DNA of 64,000 nt from Aquilaria yunnanensis (taxonomy: Eukaryota > Streptophyta > Magnoliopsida > Malvales > Thymelaeaceae). A model generated the notes under the pieces. That model saw only the letters and a list, made by a program, of their open reading frames with translations, was not told the DNA's origin and made no database searches. Shown in pieces: positions 13,001-24,892 of this stretch; the first letter of the stretch is position 1; each line of letters starts with the position of its first letter. The position numbers and the translations under genes were made by a program. Location: positions 18,974,501 to 19,038,500 of the forward strand of contig CM077599.1 in the NCBI GenBank assembly GCA_039654915.1. The letters are read 5' to 3'.

Positions 13001-14299
13001 GCATCATGCAAGTATGTATGGATCCAACTATGTATATGTTTTTGCATCTAGTTGTCTTCAACTGGAAATTATTGTTGACAAAATTATGTAGAAATGAAAA
13101 ATCTCTTTTAGTGTAGAAGACATTTAGTTGTGGAAGGCTCATTTTGAATTAACAATGCTGATTTTATTGTTTTGGAAATGGAAATTGAAACAACTTAAAA
13201 GTGAAGGCAAAACATTCTCACCATAGTTTACGGTGAAGTCAATTGTGTGGAAGGGTAGATGTTTATTTTTGTTTGTGAAGAAAGATTACAATTGAAATCA
13301 TGCGTCCAAATCAACTGTTTTTGTTCTCTCCAGACAATGGGTCGTGACAAGAGATTGGAGTATGCTGCTTCATTTGAGAACTGCTACTTCTTTAGGCTTC
13401 TGTATTATGCTGGAACGCAGTATCCAATCATGGGAGCTCTGAGGTAAGCAGAGGGAAAGTTATTGTGCTAGCTAGAAACATTGGCTATTCATTTAAGTTT
13501 GGGAATGATACTTGAGCGTCTTCTTTTATGCTTGATTCATGAGACTATTTTCCTGCTTGTAGAAGTCTGGTTTTCTTTTCATATAGTCTGCTTTCTCCTA
13601 CTGACATGGTTCGCCAATTCAGCTTTAATTTATTCATCTGCGCTTTTGTTTCTATCATTGGCTATTATTTCTCTAATTCAGCGAGTTCATGCTTTCAGAA
13701 TGTCTTATCCGCATGGTTACGAATTGTACAAGAGAGTTGATGAACCATCTGGGAAAGAAAAGTATGTCCTGCTGACTGCATTTACACAAAGACCAACTAT
13801 CGATGAAATAAATGATGCTTTCACAGGGAAACCACGGTAAACTTTGACCACACAAATGCCTGTGAAGTATTCCCTGACTTTTGTACCATTCTGAAGGAAT
13901 GAATTACCTTGTGATTGTTACTGGCAGGAACAAAGAGAAGAAAGCTTCAGGAATTTGGTAAGTAAACGAAACATCAATATTATTTGTAGTCGTCCAGCCA
14001 AACTTAAACCCTTCACTAAACAGATATTTTCAACAAGGCCCAGTAATTGTAGCTTCTGGTGATCTTTTTGCATGCCTACTCTCAGCTTCTGTGAACAGAG
14101 AGCTTTATTTTTTATTTTTAAATTTTTTTTCCTGTTATTCATACTTTGGCTTTTGAATTGAGAAGCTATTTTGGAAGTTTTGTCAAAGATACACATCTTG
14201 TTGCTACGGGTTTGTGGACGTTCCTGTCGTTGATAGTTGTTGATAGCTGCTGAATCTAACTTCTCCTGGTGTAGGGGATTTTTGAGTGGTGTATTTTGA
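7067..14299 (+). CDS. Adenylate kinase 5-like, chloroplastic, with C-terminal DUF1995 domain (19 exons)
   Basis: My model has exons 7067-7264, 7340-7447, 7979-8107, 8193-8327, 8955-9101, 9204-9278, 9359-9452, 10188-10240, 10345-10473, 11185-11220, 11304-11384, 11482-11620, 12393-12472, 12542-12607, 12982-13011, 13334-13443, 13699-13836, 13928-13957 and 14275-14299. All introns are GT-AG, all phases agree, and the product is 600 residues (Arabidopsis homologue about 588, from memory). Residues 1 to about 65 are Ser/Pro/Arg-rich, like a chloroplast transit peptide. The P-loop GAPASGKGT is at 86-94, the nucleotide-binding DGYPR at 164-168, and the [10 protein letters not shown] lid region follows in exon 5. 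Adenylate kinase interconverts 2 ADP with ATP and AMP. From about residue 314 ([12 protein letters not shown] onward) the protein matches the DUF1995 part of this plant family, of unknown function. The last exon adds only a few residues (WGFLSGVF). No frame breaks are seen. A partial inverted copy lies at 23.8-25.8 kb. Confidence 0.93.
11774..11803. repeat. (GT)n microsatellite in an adenylate kinase intron
   Basis: A run of GT dinucleotides with two GTTT interruptions lies inside the intron between exons 12 and 13. It is probably length-polymorphic and has no visible effect on splice sites. Confidence 0.85.
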
Positions 14300-16247
14300 A
14301 AGATTAATGAGGAAGAGACAATAACGATTTCTCTTGGTGGTCTTCCAATTCCAGAGGGTTGATTCAAGTAATGCATAAACCAAGTAATGTCTGCCTTCCA
14401 CGTCTCTCTCTCATTAATGTTGGGATTGGCTTCGTCTTAAGAGAACTACATATACATGTATATACGTGTTTGTGTGCGTGTTTGGAGGTATGGCAAGTTT
14501 GTGACACTAATGGCGTTTATTTCTTTCCATTTTGATTAAAGTAAGGCATCTATATGAAGTCATACTTCCAACAATAACATCTCAACTTGTTCCTTTCTTT
14601 TTTTTATTTATAAAAAGAAAATTTGCTAGTAACAACATCTTCGGGTATTAAAAGAGCAAACAAAGCCACTTACAAATTGCAATTCACAGTGGAAGCGTCT
14701 CGTCTTCGTATATTTAGCAGGGTGATTGTCTATCAAACCCTGATTGGTGTTCACCATATGATAGAACATTAACGGTGTTAACAGTCCTAAGTTGTAAAAA
14801 TTAGATAAATAAAACAGTTTTTATGAATTTTAGATTTAGCCATTAATTGGGAGATTTTGTTTAAATCAATCACAATTTTTCAGTTTTGATGCTAAACTTT
14901 TAATATTGTAACTCACATTGACCAATGTAGAGACTCAATAATTTATATATTAACCTGACATAATTAGATACTAGAACGTCACTCACATACACTAGAACTG
15001 TAGTAGTAAGTACTTGAAAAGCAATTCTGCACACCAACAGGCAACAGTAATTTGTTATGTTCTTTAGCAGCCATGTTAACTTTTCTCTTTGACACTATCA
15101 TGCCAATATTGCTCGCTTTACTTATGCTATGTTGAAATTATGTTCGTGTTTAGTGACAAATTCAGAATTTTTATAAAGAAGAGTCCGTATACATATAACT
15201 ATTAATTTTGACATTAAATAATGATAAAAAAATATTTTTAGAAGAAATTTTAAAAATACTTTAATTTTAACGTCTTTTTTTTTCTTTCATTCGCTGAACA
15301 ACTAAAAAAATATATAAACTATGAAAAATATGAATGAAATGTTCATGTTATATACAATGTAAGAGACAAAATCTCATTGTAGCCCTTACCCTTATATACA
15401 TCTTCCACTTAGCTTATTAGCTTCATCTTGTGCCCGATTAGTTTCATAAATTTTCCTACATTTGAATTAGAAAAACATGGCAAAAAAAAAAGTTCAAGGC
15501 CTAAATCGGAAAATGTATGAAAGTTAAAGGGCCAAGATAAGATTTTTGTCATTATTTTAATTGTTAACGAAGAGAAAAGATTGATTCAATTTCTAACTTT
15601 CTTAAGGCAAGAGGGGGCATGTTAGTCTGTTTGAATAGATATTATTAAAATTATGGAGGTTCACCAAAAAATTTAAAGGAATTTAATTATTTAATTATAT
15701 ATTTTTTAGCAACATTTTTCTAGAAAAACAAAAAAAGGATCCATGGACCCCCATACTATCTACGTCCATTCACCATTGTTTGTGTTGATATTTAAACCAA
15801 AGCAAGTTAGTCAGCCAAATAATGAATAAATAACTCTAGTTCAGTTAAAATTTGTTCGTAACTCATTTAAATTGTTATCAAATCAAGCCCAAATAAAAAC
15901 TAAAGTTCAATTCACAATTTAAGCCAAGTTTTGATTTACCTAATATTCAGCTCGTTCATAACTTATTCATCTAATTTAAGTAAACAACTCAAACTTAACA
16001 TTGATCAATCTAAAGCTCAATCATGATTCTTTCATATTGTTTTGAATCAAAACTTAAACAAGATATCAAGTTCTATACACTTTTTAAGCAGAACATGATT
16101 TGAATACTATTTGGCTCTACTCAACTAGTCTTCAACCTTAAATTTAAGTGAAACAGTCTTTAATGCCTTAAACAAAAGATCTTGAATTTGATATGAAATT
16201 TTATTTATTAAGATAAACTCATTTCAGAACGATCTCCATTTTGGTTG
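13211..16247. repeat. Inverted duplication, arm A (adenylate kinase 3' end plus downstream DNA)
   Basis: This stretch runs from intron 15 of the kinase gene, through its last exons, into downstream spacer. It reappears in reverse complement at about 23800-25813. Anchor matches include ACATTCTCACCATAGTTTAC at 13212, the last-exon segment near 14275-14300, and the spacer around 15800-16245. Similarity is patchy because of deletions and a SINE-like insertion in the other arm. This arm carries the intact gene, so it is the likely source copy. Confidence 0.85.
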
Positions 16248-17039
16248 ACTTGTAGAGTGAAAAAGTTGTCTGCATGTGGAAAAAAAAAGAGAGAATAAAA
16301 ATTTTGAGCTGCACCAGTATCTTGGTTTTTCTAGCTCAATGCCATCTCCATTGAGCTAAACCATTGTAGGCTATCAAATTACGGCTAGGAAAAGAAAATT
16401 AATAATAATCATTACTCGCAGAGTACAAAATAATAACAAAATAGAATTTAAACTGCTCTAACTTTACAGTCCATAATTATCACAGATGCATATGTAAGTA
16501 GAGTGTGATCAAATAGACTGCAAATATTTGTGACTATCATAGACCATCACTTCTTTGTCACAAAACTTACCCTCATCATTTTGAAACCTTTTATGCTAAA
16601 TTTTTTTTAACAAAACTATGAGTTTTATACTTTCTAAATATAAAGTTTTTAAAAAAATTTAGTAAATATTAAAATAAATAAATTTAACTTCAATTTAAGT
16701 AAAAAAGCTAAAATTATGCAAAGAATTTAAAACAGATAAAGTAGTATTTTTGACATATATTCTAATCAGTTTACTCTATTGTACATATCTCTTTTTATGT
16801 TTATACATATTAAATTCATCAGTTCTGCATATCTCTTATGGAGTAGTATCATGTGAGTGAGGCGGTTTATCTCTTATTTATGACCCTTAAACAAAGCCCT
16901 TGCCCCTTCTTCCAATAAAGTTGAAACACGTCTTTTCCATTTCATTTTAAAGGTAGTCTGGCCATTTCATCAATTCCAGCTTTGATCTGTCACAAAAAAC
17001 CTGGCATTCCGTCTTACAAATGGATATCCACTTTGAGAG
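14300..17039. other. Intergenic AT-rich spacer
   Basis: This is kinase 3' UTR followed by AT-rich spacer. The part up to about 16247 belongs to inverted-repeat arm A. No conserved coding stretch is seen. Around 16290-16375 the minus strand contains a phrase resembling tRNA-derived SINE box A (TAGCTCAATGG), but no box B or target duplication is clear. Confidence 0.5.
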
Positions 17040-17246
17040 ATGCTTTGGCATCTGAAGAAGTTAGATTTCAAAGGCAATGTACGGGCGTATAGGCTCTATA
17101 TCATATCCATGATCTACTCTTGTTGGAGTAAATCTAGAGCCGTAGCAAATATTTGCGATCCCATAGTTCCTTATAGCCTAGTTATTGATATACTTGCCCT
17201 CTATTTTAGGAAGGACTTAAAACTTAATCCAGTACATGTTGCGTGA
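17040..17246 (+). pseudogene. Possible LINE/reverse-transcriptase tail fragment
   Basis: A 68-codon open stretch begins with WHLKKLDFKGNVRAYRL and then IYSCWSKSR. This resembles the region after the reverse transcriptase in plant LINEs, where a 'WHLK..KG..A.RL......W..R' pattern is common. No zinc-binding residues, endonuclease or poly-A tail with target duplication was found, so the assignment rests on a weak pattern and the stretch may be chance. Confidence 0.25.
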
Positions 17247-17852
17247 AAAATAATTCAGATTGTGACATTGTGAGCAAGCTATGATTCCCACGTATAATGG
17301 TGCTCCAGTGTAATGAAGTGTTGATGTGTAAGAAACTACCGTTCGTGGTCCTCTTGAGCTTGCACATGACAAGACAAAATGGATTAATGACATTTCGAAA
17401 GGGAAGATAGATGAAAGGGGGTTGTAAGTTGAGGATGGCGACTATCGTTAAATGTTGGAGTTTGGTGACCAAGTTATGTCAGTAGGTTAACAGCAATCAG
17501 AGTACTATTATATATTCCTTTGTAACTTTAGGACCATCAAACTATTTTAATGTACCGGTCCGAGAGTCCACAAGATATTTACTGAAACAGTCTACCCGCA
17601 TGGCATTGTGTACAAGATAATACCAAGAATGTTACTTTAGGAAGGCACGCATATCCTGCTTGTAGTGAAAAGCTAAATCAAATAAAATCTTCAACTACAG
17701 AGGCTAAACAAAAGACATCCTAGAATAGCTTGCTCAAGCACGCAGCTGCCTACGTACCTGGTTGGATCATATATAGTGTGTCAAAAGAGTTATTCGGAGT
17801 ATTCCATAAATGCCATTAAACAGGCCCATTAAAGCATAAAAACAACAAAGTC

Positions 17853-20226
17853 TCAAATGAAGATAACGTGCACATTAGTAGACACCTTTTTGCAAGCATT
17901 CACCAAACCAGAAGCTACAAAGGTCATGGAAGTTGGGCATATGATTTTCATGCTTTCCAGAGATTCTCCATGCTTTGCCAAGTACTTGATTAGTTCTGTC
18001 GCATTGTCCTCCTCTCTCCGAATCTCCACAACAGCCATTTTCAGTTGACGGACAAATTCCAGCTCCTGAGCCTCCCAATACTCCATCTTAAACCCAAATG
18101 CTTTCACAGGAGCAACTGTCTCCACCTTAAAAAAAATTAGAAAAAAAAAAACAGGGGAAGCCACAGGCACAAGAGAATAGGGTGAAAAAAGGAGAGAAGA
18201 AAAGAGAAGCTGTTAGCTAAGCGGAACTTGTCAGTCCAGAGAGATGGAAAAAGGTCAGAGAAAGAAATGCACATAAACCTTAGATGATGTCACATGTATA
18301 TTCTTCAACGCAGGCATTGTCCTCAAACATGATGCAATCGCAGGCACTTCATCATCAGTTAAGTTGCAATCCCCTATATAAAGGGTCTCCACTCCTAATA
18401 CAACTGGGTTGCAGCATAGTTCCAAATGCTGAGCTAAAATCTGCAACAAATTGGGAGCGAAAACTTTGAATCAAACAAAAGATTAAAGGTACCAAAAACA
18501 ATAACAGAGATATGCATTTGAAGTCAAGTAAACAGTTTAAACTGTTACAATGCCAAGTTCTTCAAAATAAAAGTTCACAAGAATATCCTCAATCCATCAC
18601 GTTAGAACATGAGATCCTTAATTGAATCATATAAATTCAAGCCCTTGACTACAATCTGATTTGTATCGGTAAGAATCTCCGACTTAATTAAACAAAAATC
18701 TAAAATCTATTAATTGACTTTCCATGCACTGTACAAGACTATTTTCGTATTTTAGCCTACAAGAAAAGCACACGCATGCGCACACAATAACTCCTGTTGG
18801 GACTAGACTTTGCCAGACCATAACTGTGTTCGACGAACCAGAGATGCATACAAGGAACAGAAAATGCATCAAAGACTGTTCTTGAAAAATGTTAACAGAA
18901 AGATGAACTTGCGAGAGAAAGAACGGTAGTTTACTTTGTATTCACGTGCTAACAGGGCTGTGCAACAGATGATCCAAACTAACAGTATGCAGTAAAAGTA
19001 CAAGCTGCCTAAAAATAAAATATTTTTCCCACCTTATGTGGTGTTAGAAGTGATTGACTACTATGAGGTGCAAGAAAATTACAACTAAAAGAAATTTTGG
19101 ATTTGGTCACCTCAAATGTCTTGGCGTCAACGCGTAGAGATGCTGACCCCCCTAATACAGCCCTAAAAATCTGTTCCACATAGTATTTGGAGAACTCATC
19201 AAATATACTCCCAAAGGGCAGCTTGACATGAAAAATGGCACTCTTTATATTGGTCCAACACAGATAAGTGGAGAAGGCTCTCACGGGAAATCCACTCCAT
19301 TCAAATTGCTGCAGTTTAGGGACATCCAAGCAAAGCCGAGAGCGATCAACAGAAAAAGGATACCAAGTTATAGACACGCTTCTAAGTTCCGGTGTTGACA
19401 TAAAGATATAGCCGAGGTCACTGGGTTTCTCATTGATAATTTCCACATGATGAAGAGAATTGCTAATAAAATCTATGCCTCTCATCCCACTAAACTCACT
19501 TAAGTGTAATGACTTGAGTTTTGGTAAGTGAAAGGTGATTAGCCTGTTAAAAGGCTTGCTAGAGAGTTTGACAGATTGTAGGGTGAGCTTTTCAGTAGGT
19601 GAGTAAGAAGTCCAGGCAAAAGGAATGTCAAGTCTGAAATTGTTCATGCTCACTATAAGATCCCTCAAACCCCAGGAAGTGAATAAGTAGTAGCTGGGAA
19701 GTTTACACCACCCCGAAATAATTTTGACCTGCAAGCACTCAAGGCCCTGATCGATCATGCTTTTTTTCAAGCATTCTGCTACAAGGGATCCTTCATTGTT
19801 ACAATGGTTACCTCTTTTACGTTTTCTACCACAAATAAGACACTCCTCAGGAAAAGACCAAACGACACTAAGTTGCCTAATGGTTGAGCCAGGGAGACGC
19901 TGATCAACAAAGTACTTTTGCACAAAACTATTGAAGCAGGATCGAGAGCTTATATCAAGCGCATGGCTCCTGTTATCAACTGACACATAAGGAGCAGAAA
20001 TACTTAAACGGTGGCATCTTTTTGAGACGACCATCAGGCGACCAAGGTCATCTACGTTAACGAAACTAAGAATGTGGTAAATGACATTATCGGGAAGGCT
20101 GTTGAACCTGCCACCAAGTGCAACAAAATCAGTAGCCATAATTCCAGTCACCGCATAAGATTCTTCAGAGATCTCCTTGGGCAGCATAACCCCAGGAATT
20201 TCCATCTCATAGCCAACAGAATGCAT
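17853..20226 (-). CDS. F-box/LRR/FBD-type protein (3 coding exons)
   Basis: The model on the minus strand has exons 20226-19033, 18440-18279 and 18125-17853, with GT-AG junctions all in phase 0, giving 542 residues. The F-box is at about residues 42-78 (NSLPDNVIYHILSFVNVDD), the region that would bind SKP1 in an SCF ubiquitin ligase. The middle (about 150-450) has irregular leucine-rich repeat-like segments (LKSLHLSEFSG, VETLYIGDCNLTDDEV). The C-terminus (about 470-530, containing ELEFVRQL and ESLESMKIICP) resembles an FBD domain. The substrate is unknown. An in-frame TGA lies just upstream of the chosen ATG, supporting this start unless an upstream exon is spliced in; Met30 is an alternative. 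The 5' flank up to about 22.1 kb has splice-like sites suggesting a long leader intron. No frame breaks are seen. Confidence 0.85.
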
Positions 20227-20278
20227 TCGGTTGAGAAACCCAGAATCTCAAATCATAGCAGAACAATCAGCAGAAACC

Positions 20279-22096
20279 TGATATAAGAAGATAAATAACC
20301 GAAGCTAGCCTGCCAATACTAAAGATATCACTAATCATTCAGTCTTAACTTTAGCGTTCCATTCCTTCACAAAAAGGTAATGGGTGAAAGATGTTCAAAT
20401 AAACAAATGGACTAAAGTGCATAGAGTAGCTTTGGGGGTGTGATAATAAATCCATTCATGAACTTCCATTACATTGCCATCAGAAGCCATTTGGTTTACA
20501 AACCAAAATTAACAGAATCTGAAATCATAGCACAACAGTCGCCAGAACCAGCGAGCTCAAATAAACAAGTGATGAATTGGTATTTTGCAGTGAGAAACTC
20601 TTCATTAGACTGAGTTTTAAATGACCCAGACTGCATATTAAAACACTTTTATGGCCTTCAATTGGCATTTCTATAAAATAAAGTGAACAAGGTTAACCAA
20701 TACAATCTTGAGTTAACCAAGCAACAACACAACCCAATATGAATGAAACAACTAGGAGCAAAGCCTGCTAAATAGAAACCCAAAACAAAAACATGAACAA
20801 CAAAACCAGCCTACACTTTTGATCAAACTAAGAATAGTTCCCTACGAAGCAAACTCAACAAAGGAGATACCATTTGCTAAGTGATTGTCTTCGACATATC
20901 TAATGATCATAACACATCCCTGAGCTTCCAATGGCTTGAAGAATCAACAAATGAAGCAGAAAGCACATAATCATAGATTGCTTTATTAACATGAAATCCG
21001 AACAACAATTTGCAGCCTTCTTGTCTAGACTACAGACTAGCTATCAGTAAGACCAGTTACTCAAAAGCAAGCCAGAAAATAACCAGCTTAAGAAACAGTT
21101 ATATACCAGAAGATTTTCAGGGATCAATAATTTGTTTGGCAGAACTAAAAATTCATAAACAGATATTTTCCCAAAAAGCAAGAGAAAATAGGTGCTTTAA
21201 AACAAACCACTTGCCCAACGATGCCTCAAGCACTCTAAAAAAATATCACTTCAACATTTTAGAGAACAGCAAATCAATGCTCAAACAAAGATTTCATTCA
21301 GTCCACGGATGAGTCACGAGCCGAAGCACTTAACTCAGTATAAAGATCGGGATATCAAAGTGCAACTCCATATACGACTGCGGGATCATAACAGTACAAA
21401 AAGTGCTTCCATTTCTTTTCTGTTTTTGTGTGTGTCTGTGTGTGTGTGTGTGTGTGTTTTGAGCAGGAAAGAAAAATGCTTTCTTAAGGAAAAAAGAAGA
21501 AATTAAAAAAATTACAATTCAAAGGAAGAATTGAATAGAAAGAAAATACAAAACAACCCCAAAAGTGCCCGAAGATTAAATCATTGTGAAAAATGAAAAA
21601 TACCAGTAACACGGAATCGAACCACAAAAGCCAGGCCCTCCCAGAATACCAAAACCGAATCCACCTACGCACGCTAGTATGTTCCAGAGCACTCCACCAC
21701 GGAATTTAAAATAGCCCATCAAAACATGCCTGACCATCGACCAATTTTAACACCACAGGAGACAACCTGAAGCAGGACTCACAACTCAATCAAGACAAGC
21801 ACCCTGCTTCAATCGATTCCAGTTCTAATTATCGGAACCCAACAGAGCATAAATCGGTTTAGCCATATCTCCTAATCGGTTTATACCAACTGACGAACGA
21901 CAAGTTGCAAATCAAAAGGCATGAACAAAATCAAGACAAGCACTCTGCCTCAATCGATTCTATTTCTAATTATCGGAACCCACCAGAACAAAAATCAATT
22001 CAACCATATCTGCTCATCGATTTATACCAACTGACGAACGACAAATTACAAAGTGAGAAGGCTTGAACGGAAGCAGACTACGAGCAAGATGCAAAC
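20279..22096 (-). other. Probable 5'UTR intron region of the F-box gene
   Basis: On the minus strand a donor (ATTCAG|GTTTGC) near 22097 and an acceptor (ATATCAG) near 20279 could bound a leader intron of about 1.8 kb. The interval is non-coding, contains a (GT)n run near 21425-21460, and a part of it (about 21525-21878) is present a second time at 62985-63318. The exon structure is inferred; transcript evidence would settle it. Confidence 0.35.
21525..21878. repeat. Source copy of a segment duplicated at 62985-63318
   Basis: The stretch from 'gaaagaaaatac' to 'catatctcctaa' matches 62985-63318 in the same orientation with only scattered differences and small gaps. Shared strings include AATGAAAAATACCAGTAACA and CACAGGAGACAACCTGAAGC. 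It lies upstream of the F-box coding region, within the supposed leader intron. Confidence 0.9.
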
Positions 22097-22576
22097 CTGA
22101 ATTCAGAAATTGGGTCAGAGATCTTCAAGAAAATCTTCCCTTAATCTGGTAAGATCGAGACAAAGAGCTCCGTCGAGCGTCTAGACGAGTGGTACGCAGA
22201 CGGACAGAAATCTGATGAGTGTCTCGACATGAGAGTGATTTGCGATTTTAACGGGGAAAGGTGTTCCAAAAAAAAAAAGGCGCTAAATTTCACGATCTGT
22301 CCTAAAAACCTATTTCGCACAGATGCCCTCAAATTGTTGAACGTAGCAAATTTAGGTCTAAAATTAAGAGACATTGTGAAATGGGGACTCTATCTTTTAA
22401 TCTCTGTCAGGGTTCGGCTGAAGTCCGATGTGGCAACTTGGAAGTCAGACATGGTTGCTTGTTTGGCTGATGTGGGAGTCAAAACCAATAGCGGGATAGA
22501 TTTTGGAGGGGCAGGAATAGGAAATCAGAGGTATTTATGGTGGCTTTAGGGAGGGGAATGGGAAATGTAGCTGGCA

Positions 22577-22882
22577 ATGCCAGAAGGCAAAGGTCGTAGT
22601 TGGGTTTCAATGAAGAAAGAAGTAGTTCCGTTGTGCAAATGTGGGAAAGAGGCCAAAGTAATTACGGCATGGAAACTGAATAATCCTGAAAGGAGATTTT
22701 GTCGATGCTACCGATTTGGGGTAACCACTGTTTTGGTCTTTTATGTATTAGTCATTGTAGGGGAGTTATGGAATTTGGAAGCTAATAATATGGTTATTAA
22801 TAATACCGTTGGCAAGCAAAATATGGGTGTCAGTTTTAGAGTTGGTATAATGATGAATTTCCAGAACAGGGGAAGAGAGTGA
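22577..22882 (+). pseudogene. GRF-type zinc-finger fragment
   Basis: The open frame contains CKCGKEAKVITAWKLNN followed by PERRFCRC, matching the first half of the plant GRF zinc finger (CxCG...T...N.GRRF..C). The rest of the domain (the aromatic/W-D part) is not recognisable; instead a short hydrophobic stretch follows. Such fragments are common in plant genomes, often next to transposons. A MULE transposase tail lies about 300 bp downstream on the other strand. Probably not a functional gene. Confidence 0.5.
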
Positions 22883-23185
22883 TGAATGGGTTGTTGAAAA
22901 AAGTTCACAGGTTGGAGATGGAAGAAAAGAAATTGAGATACCTGTCGGTTGTACAATTCAAAATACTATCACAACGTATACAATACCATTAAGGTTAAGG
23001 GATTAGCCAGGATTTACAAAATCCCATAACACAAAATCTGAAAGTCATACAATGCCTTAAAGGTTAAGCCTAGAAGACTATGTCAAAATCCCACAATTGT
23101 CCAAACCCACAACACGAATCCCATTGCAAAATGACCATAGCAAAGATCCACAAAAACACATTGTTCTAAGTCCCATCATGTATGC

Positions 23186-23700
23186 CTACAAAGATCTTTT
23201 TCTAGTATAGGTTCTGCCTCTTGGTGGTCCGCCTCTGCCCCTTTCTGATTGGCTAAAAGGTCTTGTTGGAACCTCATAGTATGTGTGGGTCTGTGGCACT
23301 GGTTGGCTGGCAGCCTGGGTTGGTGCTCGAGTTTTACCATAACTCCGGACCTACAAAAGAGATAGCATCACTTGTATCAATATAAAGTTATCACATACGA
23401 CATTGTCAAATCAAAAACACCTTACACGATTCAATTTCTGCCTTTTCCTTGGATTAGCAGATGTTGTTTCATTGTCAACTGCATTTGGAACCTGTTTTAA
23501 TGAATTACTAAGCAGGTTCAAGTTGTTGAAACTAAAGGTTTTAAGTAATTGATGAAATTACCTCAAGACCAGATGTAGTCCTCCCAATTTTCTTAGCATG
23601 GGACCTAGAGTTGTGATTAGTTGCTCCATATATGGAGCAATGGTTGACCTTACCCGTCTTTGGTCATCTATTTTTATTCCAGGCCTCTTCTAATTCATCC
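23186..23700 (-). pseudogene. 3' end of a MULE (mudrA-like) transposase
   Basis: Read on the minus strand, three exon-like pieces can be joined by GT-AG introns. The first (about 23700-23562) contains a degenerate zinc knuckle (HCSIYGATNHNSRSH, resembling CxxCGxxGHNxRxC). The second (about 23493-23423) contains NETTSANPRKRQKLNRV. The third (about 23351-23186) is Pro/Arg/Gly-rich (SERGRGGPPRGRTYTRK) and ends in a stop. A zinc knuckle followed by a basic tail is typical of the C-terminus of MuDR-type transposases in dicots. No catalytic DDE part or terminal inverted repeats were found, so it is a truncated remnant. Confidence 0.5.
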
Positions 23701-24224
23701 AAGATACTAGTGCAAGCCAAAGTTTTTTTCATTTTTTTTCTCATTTGGACACTTTTTCACCCCAATAAATGAAGATTAATTTTTTGAGATATTATCAAAC
23801 AACCAACATGGAGATCATTCCAAAATGAATTTATCTTAGTAAGTAAAATTCTAGATCAAATACAAGATTTTTTATTTAAGGTATTAAAGATCCTTTCACT
23901 TAAATTTAATGTTGAAGACGAGCTGAGCTGAGTCGATAGTATGTATATCATTTTTAGTTTAAAACTTGTATTGAGTTTGATATTTTGGTCAAGTTTATAT
24001 TAAAAACAATATGAATGAATCACGATCAAGCTTTAGATTAATCAAGCTCAAGTTTGAACTTGAACTATTTGTTTAGAGTAAATGAATAAGCTAAGATTAG
24101 GCTAAGTACTAGACAAACTAGGCTTGGTTTTGCAACAATCAACAAAATTTAATCCAAGCTCAATTTATTATTTCATTTTTCACCAACTTGCTTTGGTTCA
24201 AATTTCAACATAGCATGATTAGTC

Positions 24225-24430
24225 CTACCACCCTAGTTAAGGTGGCAAAAGGACATTAGATCCTTGGCCAAAGTCAGGGATCGAATCTTCTCTCCCTCTC
24301 CAATATCCTCATAATGCTTTGATACTGGGTTCAGTTGTCTCATGGTGTCAAACAAGTTGGCATTCTTCTACTATATATGTAATTCATTGAACCCTATACC
24401 TTGTATTACTGATTGTGTGTAAAAAAAAAA
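24225..24430 (+). mobile_element. SINE-like retroposon with target-site duplication
   Basis: About 205 bp begins with box A-like AGTTAAGGTGGCAAAAGGA and box B-like GGGATCGAATC and ends in a run of about ten A. It is flanked by near-identical 17-bp direct repeats (ACATAGCATGATTAGTC at 24208-24224 and ACATAGCATAATTAATC at 24430-24446). The tRNA-like internal promoter, poly-A end and target duplication together support a tRNA-derived SINE. It lies inside inverted-repeat arm B. Confidence 0.65.
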
Positions 24431-24892
24431 CATAGCATAATTAATCTGATGATGATGCCTCGGTGACCTCGATTTATCAATTTGTTAATTTTCTCAAGTA
24501 AAGCGAAATAAGCGGTATTAGCACGACAGTATTTAAAGGGCAACGTTTCAACATGGTTATTAAAGAGGTTAATTACTATTAGTGCAGGCAGCTTAGGTGG
24601 GTTGGCAAGGCAATTGACATGGCATGTGCCCCCCGTCATCAGCCGTGGTTTCGGTTTCAGACCCTTTCCTATTCATATTGGAGGCTCAATCTTTGTCAAC
24701 CTAAGAAAAATCAAAGTTTAATACAAAGTTGCATTAAAATACAATACTACCGAGTACATATGGTGGGCGTAAGTTACGCTGTGTAAGATTCACCTTACCC
24801 GTCTTCTGACCTTGCTTATATGTAGGTATGAGAAAATGAAAAACCTGAGTTATAATAATTGTTGCTTGTGACTTTTTGGGTTTTTGTTACAA

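Noticed and set aside
16290..16375. Possible tRNA gene or SINE on the minus strand (TAGCTCAATGG phrase)
   Set aside because: No cloverleaf can be completed, box B is missing and no flanking duplication is seen.
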